Shown here piece after piece: positions 38,841 through 48,612 of a stretch of 64,000 bases of DNA. The stretch spans positions 583,333 to 647,332 of the forward strand of contig WTGJ01000027.1 of NCBI GenBank assembly GCA_011523615.1, in the 5' to 3' direction. The stretch is from Chloroflexota bacterium (GTDB lineage Bacteria > Chloroflexota > Anaerolineae > Aggregatilineales > Phototrophicaceae). The notes under the pieces were generated by a model that was given only the letters and a program-made list of their open reading frames with translations, searched no databases and had not been told where the DNA came from. The position numbers were made by a program, and so were the translations under genes. How positions within the stretch are numbered: the first letter of the stretch is position 1; the number at the start of each line of letters is the position of its first letter.

Positions 38841-40367
38841 ATGCCCAAATCAATACCGACACATGTACACAAATTGTTGGTTGCGAACCGCGGAGAAATT
38901 GCGGTACGCATCATCCGCGCAGCAAGAGATTTGGGCATCCCTACTGTTGCAGTTTTCTCCGATGTAGATCGATCGGCCCTGCATGTCCGCTACGCCGATG
39001 AGGCAGCCTACATCGGCAAACCGCAGCCGAGCGAAAGCTACCTCAACAAAGAAAAACTGATCGATGTCGCGCGCCAGACGAACGCCGATGCCGTCCATCC
39101 GGGTTACGGCTTTCTCGCAGAGAATGCGGAATTCGCGCAAATGGTGATCGATGCGGGCATCACCTGGGTCGGGCCTTCGCCAGATGCCATCGCCATCATG
39201 GGCGATAAAGAAGCGGCGAGAAACGCCGTGAGCAAACGTGGCATCCCCCTCATCCCTGGCACGGAAGCCGGTTTGAGCGATGAAGAGCTGCTGAACGCAG
39301 CCGAGCAGATCGGTTATCCCATCCTGGCCAAGGCGGTCGCGGGCGGTGGTGGTAAAGGGATGCGCGCCATCCACCGCAAAGAAGATTTTCTGAACATCCT
39401 CGATCTGGCCAGACGAGAAGCGGAAAGTGCCTTTGGCAATGGAGCAATCTACCTCGAAAAGTTGCTCGAAGGTGCACGCCACATCGAGATACAAATTTTG
39501 GCCGATCATCACGGAAACACCATCCATCTGGGCGAGCGCGAATGCTCCATCCAGAGGCGTCATCAAAAATTGGTGGAAGAAGCACCAAGCGTATTTGTCG
39601 ATCAAGACTTGCGTCATCGCATGGGTGAGATGGCGGTTGCGGCCGCCGAGGCGGTGGCTTACGTCAATGCCGGTACGGTGGAATGCCTGGTCGATCGGGA
39701 GAAAAATTTCTACTTCCTGGAAATGAATACGCGCTTGCAAGTGGAACACCCGGTGACGGAACTGGTCACTGGGATGGACTTGGCTCGCGAGCAGATTCGC
39801 ATCGCACGGGGCCGGCGCATGACGCGCAGAACCAGCGTGCTCCATCCTCAAGGCTGGGCCATCGAATGCCGGATCAATGCGGAAGACCCGCATCAAAATT
39901 TCATGCCCTCTACGGGTCAGATCCGGACCATGATCACGCCCACGGGCCCAGGGGTACGAGTCGATACGGGTGTGTATGCCGGTTCGGAGATCACACCCTA
40001 CTACGATAGCTTGATTTCCAAGCTGATCACCTGGGGGGAGACCCGCAATGAAGCGCTCCTGCGCATGAGACGCGCCCTTTCCGAGTATTCCATCGTTGGT
40101 TTGAAACACAACATCCCCTTCCACATCAATCTCATGAACAGCATCAGTTTCATTGCGGGCCAGTTCGACACCAATTTCGTCGAACAACGGTTCAGCATGA
40201 CCACCTATGAGGGCCAGCCCAGCTCGATCGAACTGGAGACGGCAGCGATTGCGGCCACTTTGTATGCACACCGCAAGCGGCAACTCTCGGCGCAGGTGGT
40301 AGCGCCGGCAAAACGTGACACCAGCAATTGGAAATGGGTGGGGCGTTGGGAACGCATGCAGCGATGA
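38841..40367 (+). CDS. pccA: Biotin carboxylase subunit of acyl-CoA carboxylase
   Basis: The 508-residue ATP-grasp enzyme carboxylates biotin on the carrier protein. The N-terminal KLLVANRGEIAVRIIRAA, the glycine-rich loop AVAGGGGKGMRAI, ERECSIQRRHQKLVEEAPS and the NTRLQVEHPVTE motif are all standard. About 50 residues follow the core domain, ending in a Trp-rich WKWVGRWERM tail, and no biotinyl domain is fused. It starts seven bases after pccB and its stop overlaps the biotin carrier start (ATGA at 40364-40367). Confidence 0.96.
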   Translation: MPKSIPTHVHKLLVANRGEIAVRIIRAARDLGIPTVAVFSDVDRSALHVRYADEAAYIGKPQPSESYLNKEKLIDVARQTNADAVHPGYGFLAENAEFAQMVIDAGITWVGPSPDAIAIMGDKEAARNAVSKRGIPLIPGTEAGLSDEELLNAAEQIGYPILAKAVAGGGGKGMRAIHRKEDFLNILDLARREAESAFGNGAIYLEKLLEGARHIEIQILADHHGNTIHLGERECSIQRRHQKLVEEAPSVFVDQDLRHRMGEMAVAAAEAVAYVNAGTVECLVDREKNFYFLEMNTRLQVEHPVTELVTGMDLAREQIRIARGRRMTRRTSVLHPQGWAIECRINAEDPHQNFMPSTGQIRTMITPTGPGVRVDTGVYAGSEITPYYDSLISKLITWGETRNEALLRMRRALSEYSIVGLKHNIPFHINLMNSISFIAGQFDTNFVEQRFSMTTYEGQPSSIELETAAIAATLYAHRKRQLSAQVVAPAKRDTSNWKWVGRWERMQR

Positions 40368-40876
40368 TTCGAATCACCAAGTACAGCACCATCGTAAATG
40401 GGCAAACGTATGAGATTGAAATCTTTAAAGATGGTTTGCTCAAAGTGAATGGGGAAGAACGTTCCGTCGATTTTCACAATCTGAGCCCATCGGTGTATTC
40501 CGTCCTTACCAACCACCGTTCGTATTTGGCCATCATTGGTGAAGAGAGCGGCCCGATGATCGACATCCAACTCAATGGGAGATTGTACAGCACCGAAGTC
40601 TATGACGAACGTTCGTTATTGATGGATCAAAGAAAGGGAGTCAGACAGGCTGCTTCCGGAGAAGTGAAATCGCCGATGCCCGGCCTGATCGTGAGGATCC
40701 CGGTGAATGTCGAGCAAGAAGTACATTCAGGTGACACCTTGATCGTTCTGGAATCGATGAAGATGCAGAATGAACTGAAATCGCCGATTCAGGGAGTGGT
40801 CCGCGCTTTGCATTGTCAGGAAGGCGATACAGTAGAAAAGGGTGCCTTATTGGTCGCAATCGACGCGATCAGATGA
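40364..40876 (+). CDS. Biotin carboxyl carrier protein of acyl-CoA carboxylase
   Basis: The 170-residue protein has an N-terminal beta-rich region (MIRITKYSTIVNGQTYEIEI) that probably links to the carboxyltransferase, a short spacer, and a C-terminal biotinyl domain (about 97-170). The biotin-accepting lysine is K133 in ESMKM, and SPMPGLIVRI is the other family landmark. Its ATG overlaps the biotin carboxylase stop, so the three carboxylase genes are one transcript. The converging CHAD gene ends six bases beyond. Confidence 0.95.
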   Translation: MIRITKYSTIVNGQTYEIEIFKDGLLKVNGEERSVDFHNLSPSVYSVLTNHRSYLAIIGEESGPMIDIQLNGRLYSTEVYDERSLLMDQRKGVRQAASGEVKSPMPGLIVRIPVNVEQEVHSGDTLIVLESMKMQNELKSPIQGVVRALHCQEGDTVEKGALLVAIDAIR

Positions 40877-40881
40877 ACCCG

Positions 40882-41829
40882 TCAACGCAATACCAGGAGC
40901 GCGTCTGAGAGGTTTCGTTGCCCTCGCCGTGAATTCAACCGGCTCCAGTCGGCGGAAAATTCCAGGCGAGCTCGCTGTTCTTGCTGTCGAAAATAGTCGA
41001 GTAAATCTCTCTTTGCATCATGTCCCTTCAAGATGCGGGCCAGCGGTTTCCGCTTCCATAAGCCGCGCGCCATTTCGATATCATTCAAGGCACCCAGGCT
41101 GCCCTGTATCATCCTCAAATCAGAAATGTAGCGCTGGGCCGTGCTACCCAAGACCGGAGAAAACTGGGTTAGGATGTAACGCAAGCGCTTCACCTCAATG
41201 CGCAATCGGTGGAAGGCTTGTTCATCGCCCTCCTCAATCGAGCCTTGGTATGATTTGACCATCGCCAACTGTTGGTAGATCACGATCGGCAACACGTGAC
41301 GCATTATCAACAGGCGAACTTTCTTTTTTCGTTTTCTCATCGCAGGCTCTATTGCATAATCATGGATTCCCCGCAGAGTTTTGCGGTAACCTTTGCTCTT
41401 TAAGTATTTCCGAACCAGCCGTTGTTGTAATTTTCTTCGCTTGCTCACTCTCTCCGAAATTGCGCCCAGCAGCTCGGTAGCATGAGGAGACGCACTCCCG
41501 AATGCATCCACTACATCCATGAAAACATCCAGGTTCCTGACTGGAGCCAGTTCTCTACCCAGCCGCTGAATCCCATCCCGGATCCCGACGACTTGGCTCT
41601 GATCATAGTAATCCCACAGCAGCCGGATGGCGCTGCGGATCCTACGGCAAGAAACGCGCATATGATGCACCGCATCCGGATCCTTGCCGCTAGCCACGCC
41701 ACCTTCACATGCCAGCAATCCGGTGAATTCCACCACCAGGACTTTGTGCGCTGCCACAGACATCGTATCATCCTCATGAAGTGGGGTTACGTGTTCTTCA
41801 ATCTTTGCCAGCCACTCATTGGAATTCAT
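40882..41829 (-). CDS. CHAD-domain protein
   Basis: The 315-residue protein is an all-helical CHAD domain rich in conserved histidines and arginines. It has DAVHHMRVSCRRIRSAIRLL in the first half and AFHRLRIEVKRLRYILTQF in the second, the two matching helical repeats of the family. CHAD domains bind inorganic polyphosphate, often at polyphosphate granules, and are frequently fused to or next to CYTH domains. Here the CYTH gene is about 5 kb away on the other strand, with mutase and carboxylase genes between. A TACAAT box on the minus strand precedes the ATG. It diverges from the second mutase gene. Confidence 0.88.
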   Translation of the reverse strand: MNSNEWLAKIEEHVTPLHEDDTMSVAAHKVLVVEFTGLLACEGGVASGKDPDAVHHMRVSCRRIRSAIRLLWDYYDQSQVVGIRDGIQRLGRELAPVRNLDVFMDVVDAFGSASPHATELLGAISERVSKRRKLQQRLVRKYLKSKGYRKTLRGIHDYAIEPAMRKRKKKVRLLIMRHVLPIVIYQQLAMVKSYQGSIEEGDEQAFHRLRIEVKRLRYILTQFSPVLGSTAQRYISDLRMIQGSLGALNDIEMARGLWKRKPLARILKGHDAKRDLLDYFRQQEQRARLEFSADWSRLNSRRGQRNLSDALLVLR

Positions 41830-41887
41830 CAGGAGTTTCTCACTCTATGCGATTCCATTGTAACGAAAAGATGAGGCAATCGTTGCG

Positions 41888-41896
41888 TGTTATAAT
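41888..41896 (+). promoter_or_regulatory. Extended -10 promoter of the second mutase gene
   Basis: TGTTATAAT at 41888-41896 is identical to the element at 32526. The predicted start near 41903 leaves a short leader of about 19 bases carrying AGAGGG eight bases before ATG 41922. The reverse strand reads TATAAC toward the CHAD gene. Confidence 0.6.
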
Positions 41897-41921
41897 TCAC
41901 AATCGGTAAGAGGGTAAATCG

Positions 41922-43607
41922 ATGAAAAATCAAGTGCTTGATTCCGATCCAGCGCAAGCGAATACTCGGAAGAAACGATGGGAAGAAACCACCCTGAAAG
42001 ACAGTTTGGAACAATTTCCAGAAAGAAACCAGCCATTTCTTTCTCAATCCAGTGATGTCATTGAACGACTATATGTACCACAAGAAATCGACTCCACCTA
42101 CGAAACCGAGCTCGGCTTTCCAGGCGAATACCCTTACACCCGTGGCATTCACGCCACCGGCTATCGGGGTAAACCCTGGACCATGAGGATCTTCGCGGGA
42201 TTTGGTTCGGCGGAAGAAACCAACGAGCGCTTCAAGTACTTGCTCCAGCAAGGCAATATGGGCCTTTCCGTGGCCTTTGACCTGGCGACTTTGATGGGCT
42301 TCGATACCGATTCACCCGAAGCCATCGGGGAATATGGCAAGTGCGGCGTCGCCATCAGTTCGCTGCAAGATATGGAAATACTCTTCGCTGACATCCCGCT
42401 GGGAGAGATCACCACCAGCATGACCATCAACAGTCCGGCTGCACCCATTTGGGCTTTTTACATCGCTGCCGCGGAAAAACAAGGATGGGATCGGCAGGAT
42501 TTGCGAGGAACACTACAGAATGACATCCTGAAAGAGTTCATTGCCCAAAAAGAATTCGTATTTCCCCCCGAACCTTCGATGCGTCTCGTGACGGACACCA
42601 TCCAATTTGCCAGTCAAGAAATGCCGCAATGGAATTCGATCAGCATCAGCGGCTATCACATCCGTGAAGCAGGCAGCACCGCCTTGCAAGAGTTGGCTTT
42701 TACGATCGCCAATGGCCTGGAATACACCCGTTGGGCACTGGCCCGTGGTTTGCATATCGACGATTTCGCGCCCAGATTGAGCTTTTTTTTCAATGCCCAC
42801 AACGACTTATTCGAAGAAATCGCCAAATATCGGGCGGCGCGGCGCATTTGGGCCCGCCTGATGCGCAACACCTTTGGTGCGGAGAATCCTCGCTCGTGGT
42901 TAATGCGCTTCCATACGCAAACGGCAGGAGTTAGCCTCACCGCCCAACAGCCGGAAGTGAATGTCGTCCGCGTCGCTTTGCAGGCACTGGCCGCCGTGCT
43001 GGGTGGCACACAATCGCTGCATACCAATAGCATGGATGAGGCGCTCGCTCTACCCAGTGAAAAAGCGGTGACCATCGCCATGCGCACACAACAAGTTTTA
43101 TTGGAAGAAAGCGGCGTTGCCCATACCATTGACCCGTTGGGTGGAAGTTATTATCTGGAATCACTCACGAATCGCATGGAAGCCGGGGTCTACGAATACC
43201 TGCGACAGATCGAGGAAATTGGCGGCGTATTGCCGGCGATAGAAAATGGTTTCTTCCAACAGGAGATCGCCCACGCGAGCTACCGCCACCAGAGGGAACT
43301 GGATGAAAAGCAACGGCATATCGTGGGAGTCAATCAGCATGTCATCGATGCCCCTTTAGAGATCCCAATTTTGGCAATGGACGAAGCAGGATTCCGCAGA
43401 CAGTGTGCGAGACTGCAACAATTGAGAATGGAACGAGATAATGAAAACACTGCCTCCGCCCTCCAGGCGGTGAAAACCGCTTGCGAACAGCAACGCAACG
43501 TGATGCCAGCGTTGATTCAGGCTGCTTATGCCGATGCAACTCTGGGAGAAATCATGGCCGTAATGCGGGAAGTCTTTGGCGAATATCAGGAGCCAATTGC
43601 AATTTAA
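41922..43607 (+). CDS. Second acyl-CoA mutase large subunit (methylmalonyl-CoA mutase-like)
   Basis: The 561-residue protein is a paralogue of the mutase at 35587 and keeps the TIM-barrel landmarks [17 protein letters not shown] and [10 protein letters not shown]. The key substrate tyrosine is replaced by phenylalanine, F91 in WTMRIFAGF, preceded by isoleucine where glutamine is usual. In isobutyryl-CoA mutases phenylalanine occupies this site, but those also lose the carboxylate-binding arginine, which is kept here. Substrate is therefore uncertain. It has the full N-terminal helix ([19 protein letters not shown]) that the first copy lacks, and no B12 domain of its own. The stop overlaps the SDR start (TAATG). 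Confidence 0.9.
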   Translation: MKNQVLDSDPAQANTRKKRWEETTLKDSLEQFPERNQPFLSQSSDVIERLYVPQEIDSTYETELGFPGEYPYTRGIHATGYRGKPWTMRIFAGFGSAEETNERFKYLLQQGNMGLSVAFDLATLMGFDTDSPEAIGEYGKCGVAISSLQDMEILFADIPLGEITTSMTINSPAAPIWAFYIAAAEKQGWDRQDLRGTLQNDILKEFIAQKEFVFPPEPSMRLVTDTIQFASQEMPQWNSISISGYHIREAGSTALQELAFTIANGLEYTRWALARGLHIDDFAPRLSFFFNAHNDLFEEIAKYRAARRIWARLMRNTFGAENPRSWLMRFHTQTAGVSLTAQQPEVNVVRVALQALAAVLGGTQSLHTNSMDEALALPSEKAVTIAMRTQQVLLEESGVAHTIDPLGGSYYLESLTNRMEAGVYEYLRQIEEIGGVLPAIENGFFQQEIAHASYRHQRELDEKQRHIVGVNQHVIDAPLEIPILAMDEAGFRRQCARLQQLRMERDNENTASALQAVKTACEQQRNVMPALIQAAYADATLGEIMAVMREVFGEYQEPIAI

Positions 43608-44395
43608 TGAAATTACCGCGCGTCGCCTTGATCACCGGTGCTTCCAGTGGCATCGGCAAAGAAACCGCAATCGCTCTATTGCAACATGGAGTGAATGTCG
43701 CGGGTACCTCACGAAAAATAGCAAGCCTACAACCACTCTCTATCCTCGCCGAAGATTTTCCCGGAGACTTTCTTGCTTTGCAGGCTGATGTCCGTTCATC
43801 CGCAGCGATGCAAGATGCCGTCAACCAATTGCTGGAACGCTTTGGGCAACTGGATTTTCTCATTGCCAATGCAGGGATCGGTCACACCGGAGGCTTGATG
43901 GAAGCCAGCGAATCCGACATCCAACAGTTGCTGCAAACGAATATCGATGGCGTGATCCACAGCGTCAGAGCGGCTGTTCCCGCGATGCGCCAAAACATCG
44001 ACGGCGGCCATATCATGATCGTTTCCTCGGTGGTCGCACCGATGACCCTCCCCTACTCCGCGCTGTATGCTGCCAGCAAGGCAGCTGTTTCCAGCCTGGC
44101 GCGCTCCTTGTACCACGAGCTGAAAGAGGATCGAATCCACGTGAGTGATTTTCTGCTCGGCAGAACGGAGACGAATTTCATCGCCAATCGCCTGGGGCAA
44201 GCCCGCAGCCAGCAAGCCAGAATGCTCCCGGCCATGAGTGCCGAGACCGTAGGAAGAACCATTTTGGGTCTGTTGGAGAAGAAGCCTCGCAGTTTCGTGG
44301 CCCGCCCATTCGATCGCCTGTTGTTGATGGTCAATCGCATTTTGCCGGATTTCGTTGCCAGGAGGGCTTTACGACACTATGGCGGCAAAAACTAA
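43607..44395 (+). CDS. Short-chain dehydrogenase/reductase
   Basis: This 262-residue classical SDR has the cofactor motif TGASSGIG (10-17), NAG in LIANAGIG, the serine of IVSSVV, and the catalytic Y154-x-x-x-K158 (YAASK). Residues after the first strand (GTSRK) suggest NADPH preference. The start ATG shares a base with the mutase stop, so it is translationally coupled to the second mutase and may act on the same acyl-derived compound, though this is only positional. The alternative longer frame from 43481 overlaps the mutase and is rejected. Confidence 0.9.
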   Translation: MKLPRVALITGASSGIGKETAIALLQHGVNVAGTSRKIASLQPLSILAEDFPGDFLALQADVRSSAAMQDAVNQLLERFGQLDFLIANAGIGHTGGLMEASESDIQQLLQTNIDGVIHSVRAAVPAMRQNIDGGHIMIVSSVVAPMTLPYSALYAASKAAVSSLARSLYHELKEDRIHVSDFLLGRTETNFIANRLGQARSQQARMLPAMSAETVGRTILGLLEKKPRSFVARPFDRLLLMVNRILPDFVARRALRHYGGKN

Positions 44396-44876
44396 AGAGC
44401 CAAAACTCCACTCGCTGCGCTTGCTGAGATCCAAGTCAATCCCGTATCAGCTTCACTCATACCCAGAAACGTTGATCCAGGCAGCCGAGGTGGCGGATCA
44501 TTTGGGGATCAAAGGGCACAATATGTATAAGACTCTCGTGGCCAGTGGTTCAGATCCGGCAAAACCATTGATCGCCCTCATTCCCATCCGAGATACTCTG
44601 AACCTCAAGCAGCTGGCTGCCGTCATGCAACAGAAACGAGTGCGAATGCTCACTCAAGGACAAGCGGAGAAGATCACTGGGATGAAGAAAGGTGGCATCA
44701 GTGCACTTGCCTTACTACAGCGCAAATGGCCCGTATTCCTGGATTCGAGTGCCCGCCAATGGGAGACACTGATCTTGAATGCCGGTCGGCGTGGGGTACA
44801 AATTGAGCTGAAAACGGCTGATTTCATACATCTCGTAGCGCCGATCCTCGCTCACCTGACTCTGCCCAGGTCATAG
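44379..44876 (+). CDS. ybaK: Cys-tRNA(Pro)/aminoacyl-tRNA deacylase, YbaK family
   Basis: The 165-residue protein belongs to the YbaK/EbsC editing enzymes that hydrolyse misacylated Cys-tRNA(Pro). It has the family segments MYKTLVASG with the key lysine, LIALIPIRDTLNLKQLA and ITGMKKGGISALAL. The start at 44379 overlaps the SDR gene by 17 bases; GGAGG is present about 13 bases upstream, rather far. The 3' end overlaps the converging dnaE gene by six bases. Confidence 0.9.
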   Translation: MAAKTKEPKLHSLRLLRSKSIPYQLHSYPETLIQAAEVADHLGIKGHNMYKTLVASGSDPAKPLIALIPIRDTLNLKQLAAVMQQKRVRMLTQGQAEKITGMKKGGISALALLQRKWPVFLDSSARQWETLILNAGRRGVQIELKTADFIHLVAPILAHLTLPRS

Positions 44877-47800
44877 CTCCTGCTTCTCTACCACGCGAAC
44901 ATTGCCCTGCCCCAAGTATTGCCGAAGCTCCAGTAATAATTCATCGCAAATCTGCGTCTGTACCCCTGAAAACTTCAATTCTCGCTGCTGATCGCCCCAA
45001 TCCAACTGAATCTTGAAAGGATCCTGACCGGGGTAACTGAGCAAGATCTGATTGATTTTCCGCAATCGGGTTTCATTGAGGGTAGCATCCTCTGTCAGTT
45101 GCATATTGACGATGAGACCCGGATGATCTCGTTGAGTTACCGAACGTTCTTGCCGGACATCTTCCCGAGCATTCTCGAAACGATCATCGTCATTCTCGAG
45201 GATGGTGAGGTCTCTACGGATCGAATCCACGATGATTTGCGCATCTCTGCTTTGTGACGCAGCTGGATCTTCCGCATCATCACGCTGGCTTCCGTTGCTG
45301 ACTCCTCGGCCATCTTCAAAGCGACCGGTCACCATGACGATATCGCCCACATTCAATGGGTTCGTAGATTCACGGTATTGATGGACCAGCTGCTGCCAGC
45401 TTCTGGGAAAAATGACCAATTCGATCATCTCCGCAGTCTCATGCCAACATTCCAGCTGCATCACACACATGGTCTGTTCGTTTCTCGTTAAGATGCGCCT
45501 CAGGGATAGGATTTCACCGGCCACCCGAACATCCTGACCGCGAACCCCGCTGCGAAACAGATCGAAGATGACATTGGGCTGAGTTTGTTCAATTGCGGAA
45601 AGATAGCGCTCCACAGGTCGACCGGTTACGTAAACGCCGAGCAGTTCTTTTTCCCAGTGCAGCAATTGTCTTTGCTCAATGGCTGGCACATCTTTGGGCT
45701 CGAACAAGATATTCATTTCAGCGTTCGTTTCACCGAACAGGCTGGTTTGCCCCGTTTCAGCATCACGGTGATGTGAGCTGCTCAGCTGGAGCATCGCTTC
45801 GATCGAGGCCAACAATGCCGCTCGATCGCCGAAAACGTCCATTGCCCCAACCCGGATCAAGCTTTCTAAGGCTCGCTTCGCAACTTGCCGGAGATCCACC
45901 CGCTTGCAAAAATCCGTTAGATTCTCAAAAACCGTTTCGCCTCTTCCGCTAAGAATCCCTTGCAAACTCGCTGCGCTCACATTCTTTACGGCGGATAAAC
46001 CAAAACGCACCCGGCGCTCTTTGCCATTGGGCTCGCCTTGGATGTCAAAATCGAAAGCACTCTGGTTGATATCCGGCGGGAGAACTTCAATGCCTCTTTG
46101 CTTGCATTCAAACATCAGTTGGGAAATCTTATCCTGATCATTGCGATGAACCGAAAGCATGGCCGTCATGAATTCATAGGGATAGTTGGTTTTGAGAAAT
46201 GCGGTCTGCATGGTGATCACCGCATAATCGGCGGCATGTGCTTTATTGAACCCGTAATTCGCGAAGAACTCGATATCGGCGAAAACCTTGGCTGAAGTCG
46301 CCTCATCGATGCCGTTTTGTGGGCCGCGCTCGAGAAAATTATTGCGGTGCAATCGCAACTCCGCTTCATCTTTCTTGGAGATCGCTTTGCGCATCAAATC
46401 GGCTTCACCGGGCTCGTAACCGAACAACTCACTGGCGATTTGGATGATCTGTTCCTGGAAAACCATGATGCCAAACGTTTCTGCCAAAAAAGGTTTCATT
46501 TTTTCATGGTGATACGTAATGGGTTCATTGCCATGCATCCTGGCGTTGTAGGTGGGGATGTAATCCATCGGGCCCGGGCGATACAGTGCGATGGCAGCTA
46601 CGATATGCTCGAAGCGGGTGGGACGCATGCCGCGCAACATCTGCTGCATCCCTTCGCTTTCAATCTGAAACATCCCCACCGTTTCACCGCGACCGATCGC
46701 TTCAAATGTGCGCCGCAGTTTCTCATCCTCACCCTCCTCTCCCGTCGGGCGGATGGGGATGTCATTGATGTCATAAGCCCGAGCGTGGTGTTTCTGGATC
46801 AACTCACAGGTCTTCCTCATGATGGTGAGGGTGGAGAGGCCCAGGAAATCAATTTTCAACAGGCCGATCGATTCACAGGTCTCCATGGAAAACTGAGTCA
46901 CGGCTTTCAGCGCGCCACCGCTCGGATCCTTGCCAGCGATGCGATGCAATGGCAAGTACTCAACGAGCGGTTTATCCGCAACGATGACGCCAGCAGCGTG
47001 AGTCGATACATGCCTGCTGACCCCTTGCAAGGATGCCGCAGTATCCAGCACTTGCCTCACCGTATCTTCATTTTGATAGAGCGTTTTTAACTCGGGAGTG
47101 CGCTCGATGTATTCATGGATGGGTCGTTGTCGTATCTCTTGCGGGATCAACCTGGCCGAACGATCCACCAGGGAAGCGGGTGCATCCAACACACGCCCTA
47201 CGTCTCGAACTGCCGCGCGCGCGCCCAACGTCCCAAACGTAATGATGGCCGCGACTCGGTCTTCGCCATACTTGTTGGCGGTGTAGGCGATCATTTCGCC
47301 CCGCCGGTCATCCGGAAAATCCAGGTCGATATCGGGCATGGTCACCCGAGCTGGGTTTAAGAAACGTTCAAAAAGCAAGCCATGTTCGATGGGGTTGATG
47401 TTGGTGATGCCCAGGACATAAGCGACCAGGCTGCTGTTGCCAGAACCACGTACATTCCACCAGATATCCGCATGCTGGGCAAACTCACATAAATCCCAGA
47501 CGAGTAAGAAGTATGATGCAAAGCCCATTCGTAAGATGGTTTCCAGCTCGTAATTCAAGCGGTTGCGATATTTCTCATCCTGGGCATGGCGCCCAAACCG
47601 CCATTCCATCCCTAAGTCGCATAAGTATCTCAGGTATCTTTCTTCGTCATAGCCCGGCGGGACCGAGAACTCTGGCAGGTGGTAACCGGTATGATCCAAG
47701 TTGACGGCACAACTTTCTGCGACTTGCAACGTGTTGTGGAGGGCATCCGGGACTTCACCGAACATGCGCCACATCTCTGCCGGAGTGGCCAGGTGATAAC

Positions 47801-48533
47801 TGGCATCCGACATCCGGAGACGATTGCTCTGCATTTTCAGGGTACTGGTTTGGATGCACATGAGCGAATCATGGGCGTCATGATCCTCGCGACGAACGTA
47901 ATGAACATCGTTGGTGGCCAATAAGCGGAGCCCCTTACGGCCACGACTTTCGTCGATCAACCACTGGTTGACTCGTTGGAGTTGATCAATCTCGTGGTGC
48001 TGCAACTCCAGGTAGAAATCATCGTGGCCAAATACATCGCCATACCAGGCCAAAGTCCGACGCGCCTCTTCTTCTTGGCCGTTGAGGATCAACTGGGGGA
48101 TTTCACCGGCCAAACAGCTGCTCGTGGCAATCAAGCCTTCTGCGTATTGCGTCAATACCTCGCGATCGATTCGTGGGTGGTAAAAATGACCCTCCAATTG
48201 GGCGATGCTGGCCAAACGCAGCAGATTCTGATAGCCCACTTGGTTCTTCGCGAGCAACAGCAGATGCGCTGCCTTGCGATCGAGGGTGGGATCACGATCT
48301 TGCCTTCCTCTTGGCGCAACATAGGCTTCCATACCGATGATCGGATGGAGATTCGCCGATTTGCACGCTCGATAAAAGTCGATGACGCCATACATGGCAC
48401 CATGATCCGTGATGGCCAATGCCGGCATCCCCAAATCCACCGTTCGCTGGACCAATTGGTCGATCTTGCTCAGGCCATCCAATAACGAAAACTCACTGTG
48501 CACATGAAGATGGACAAAACTCTTGCTTTTCAT
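44871..48533 (-). CDS. dnaE: DNA polymerase III subunit alpha
   Basis: This is the replicative C-family polymerase, 1220 residues. It has an N-terminal PHP domain (FVHLHVHSEFSLLDGL, ALAITDHGAMYG, HPIIGMEAYVA), the palm with catalytic aspartates in PDIDLDFPDDR (D401, D403), GRGETVGMFQIE and GYNKAHAADYAV-type finger residues, helix-hairpin-helix repeats, and a C-terminal OB-fold (VRVAGEILSLRRI). About 65 residues rich in Asp/Glu/Arg/Ser (around the TGRFEDGRG...QRDDAEDP segment) appear to be an insert near the OB domain. The ATG at 48533 has GGAGG four to five bases upstream; the frame seven codons earlier is unlikely. Confidence 0.97.
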   Translation of the reverse strand: MKSKSFVHLHVHSEFSLLDGLSKIDQLVQRTVDLGMPALAITDHGAMYGVIDFYRACKSANLHPIIGMEAYVAPRGRQDRDPTLDRKAAHLLLLAKNQVGYQNLLRLASIAQLEGHFYHPRIDREVLTQYAEGLIATSSCLAGEIPQLILNGQEEEARRTLAWYGDVFGHDDFYLELQHHEIDQLQRVNQWLIDESRGRKGLRLLATNDVHYVRREDHDAHDSLMCIQTSTLKMQSNRLRMSDASYHLATPAEMWRMFGEVPDALHNTLQVAESCAVNLDHTGYHLPEFSVPPGYDEERYLRYLCDLGMEWRFGRHAQDEKYRNRLNYELETILRMGFASYFLLVWDLCEFAQHADIWWNVRGSGNSSLVAYVLGITNINPIEHGLLFERFLNPARVTMPDIDLDFPDDRRGEMIAYTANKYGEDRVAAIITFGTLGARAAVRDVGRVLDAPASLVDRSARLIPQEIRQRPIHEYIERTPELKTLYQNEDTVRQVLDTAASLQGVSRHVSTHAAGVIVADKPLVEYLPLHRIAGKDPSGGALKAVTQFSMETCESIGLLKIDFLGLSTLTIMRKTCELIQKHHARAYDINDIPIRPTGEEGEDEKLRRTFEAIGRGETVGMFQIESEGMQQMLRGMRPTRFEHIVAAIALYRPGPMDYIPTYNARMHGNEPITYHHEKMKPFLAETFGIMVFQEQIIQIASELFGYEPGEADLMRKAISKKDEAELRLHRNNFLERGPQNGIDEATSAKVFADIEFFANYGFNKAHAADYAVITMQTAFLKTNYPYEFMTAMLSVHRNDQDKISQLMFECKQRGIEVLPPDINQSAFDFDIQGEPNGKERRVRFGLSAVKNVSAASLQGILSGRGETVFENLTDFCKRVDLRQVAKRALESLIRVGAMDVFGDRAALLASIEAMLQLSSSHHRDAETGQTSLFGETNAEMNILFEPKDVPAIEQRQLLHWEKELLGVYVTGRPVERYLSAIEQTQPNVIFDLFRSGVRGQDVRVAGEILSLRRILTRNEQTMCVMQLECWHETAEMIELVIFPRSWQQLVHQYRESTNPLNVGDIVMVTGRFEDGRGVSNGSQRDDAEDPAASQSRDAQIIVDSIRRDLTILENDDDRFENAREDVRQERSVTQRDHPGLIVNMQLTEDATLNETRLRKINQILLSYPGQDPFKIQLDWGDQQRELKFSGVQTQICDELLLELRQYLGQGNVRVVEKQEL

Positions 48534-48600
48534 AGCCCTCCGCGTCATCGGCATCAGGATACCGTTGAGGCATAGGATAGAGCTTGGGCTGACCTTTCGC

Positions 48601-48606
48601 TATGAT
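48601..48606 (+). promoter_or_regulatory. Candidate -10 box of a leaderless mutM transcript
   Basis: TATGAT at 48601-48606 ends seven bases before the A of the ATG at 48613, exactly the usual distance from -10 box to transcription start. No convincing -35 box is present at the right distance. Confidence 0.3.
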
Positions 48607-48612
48607 TCATTC

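Noticed and set aside
38850-40283. A 477-codon minus-strand frame opposite the biotin carboxylase gene
   Set aside because: Mirror of a strongly coding gene; the translation resembles no family.
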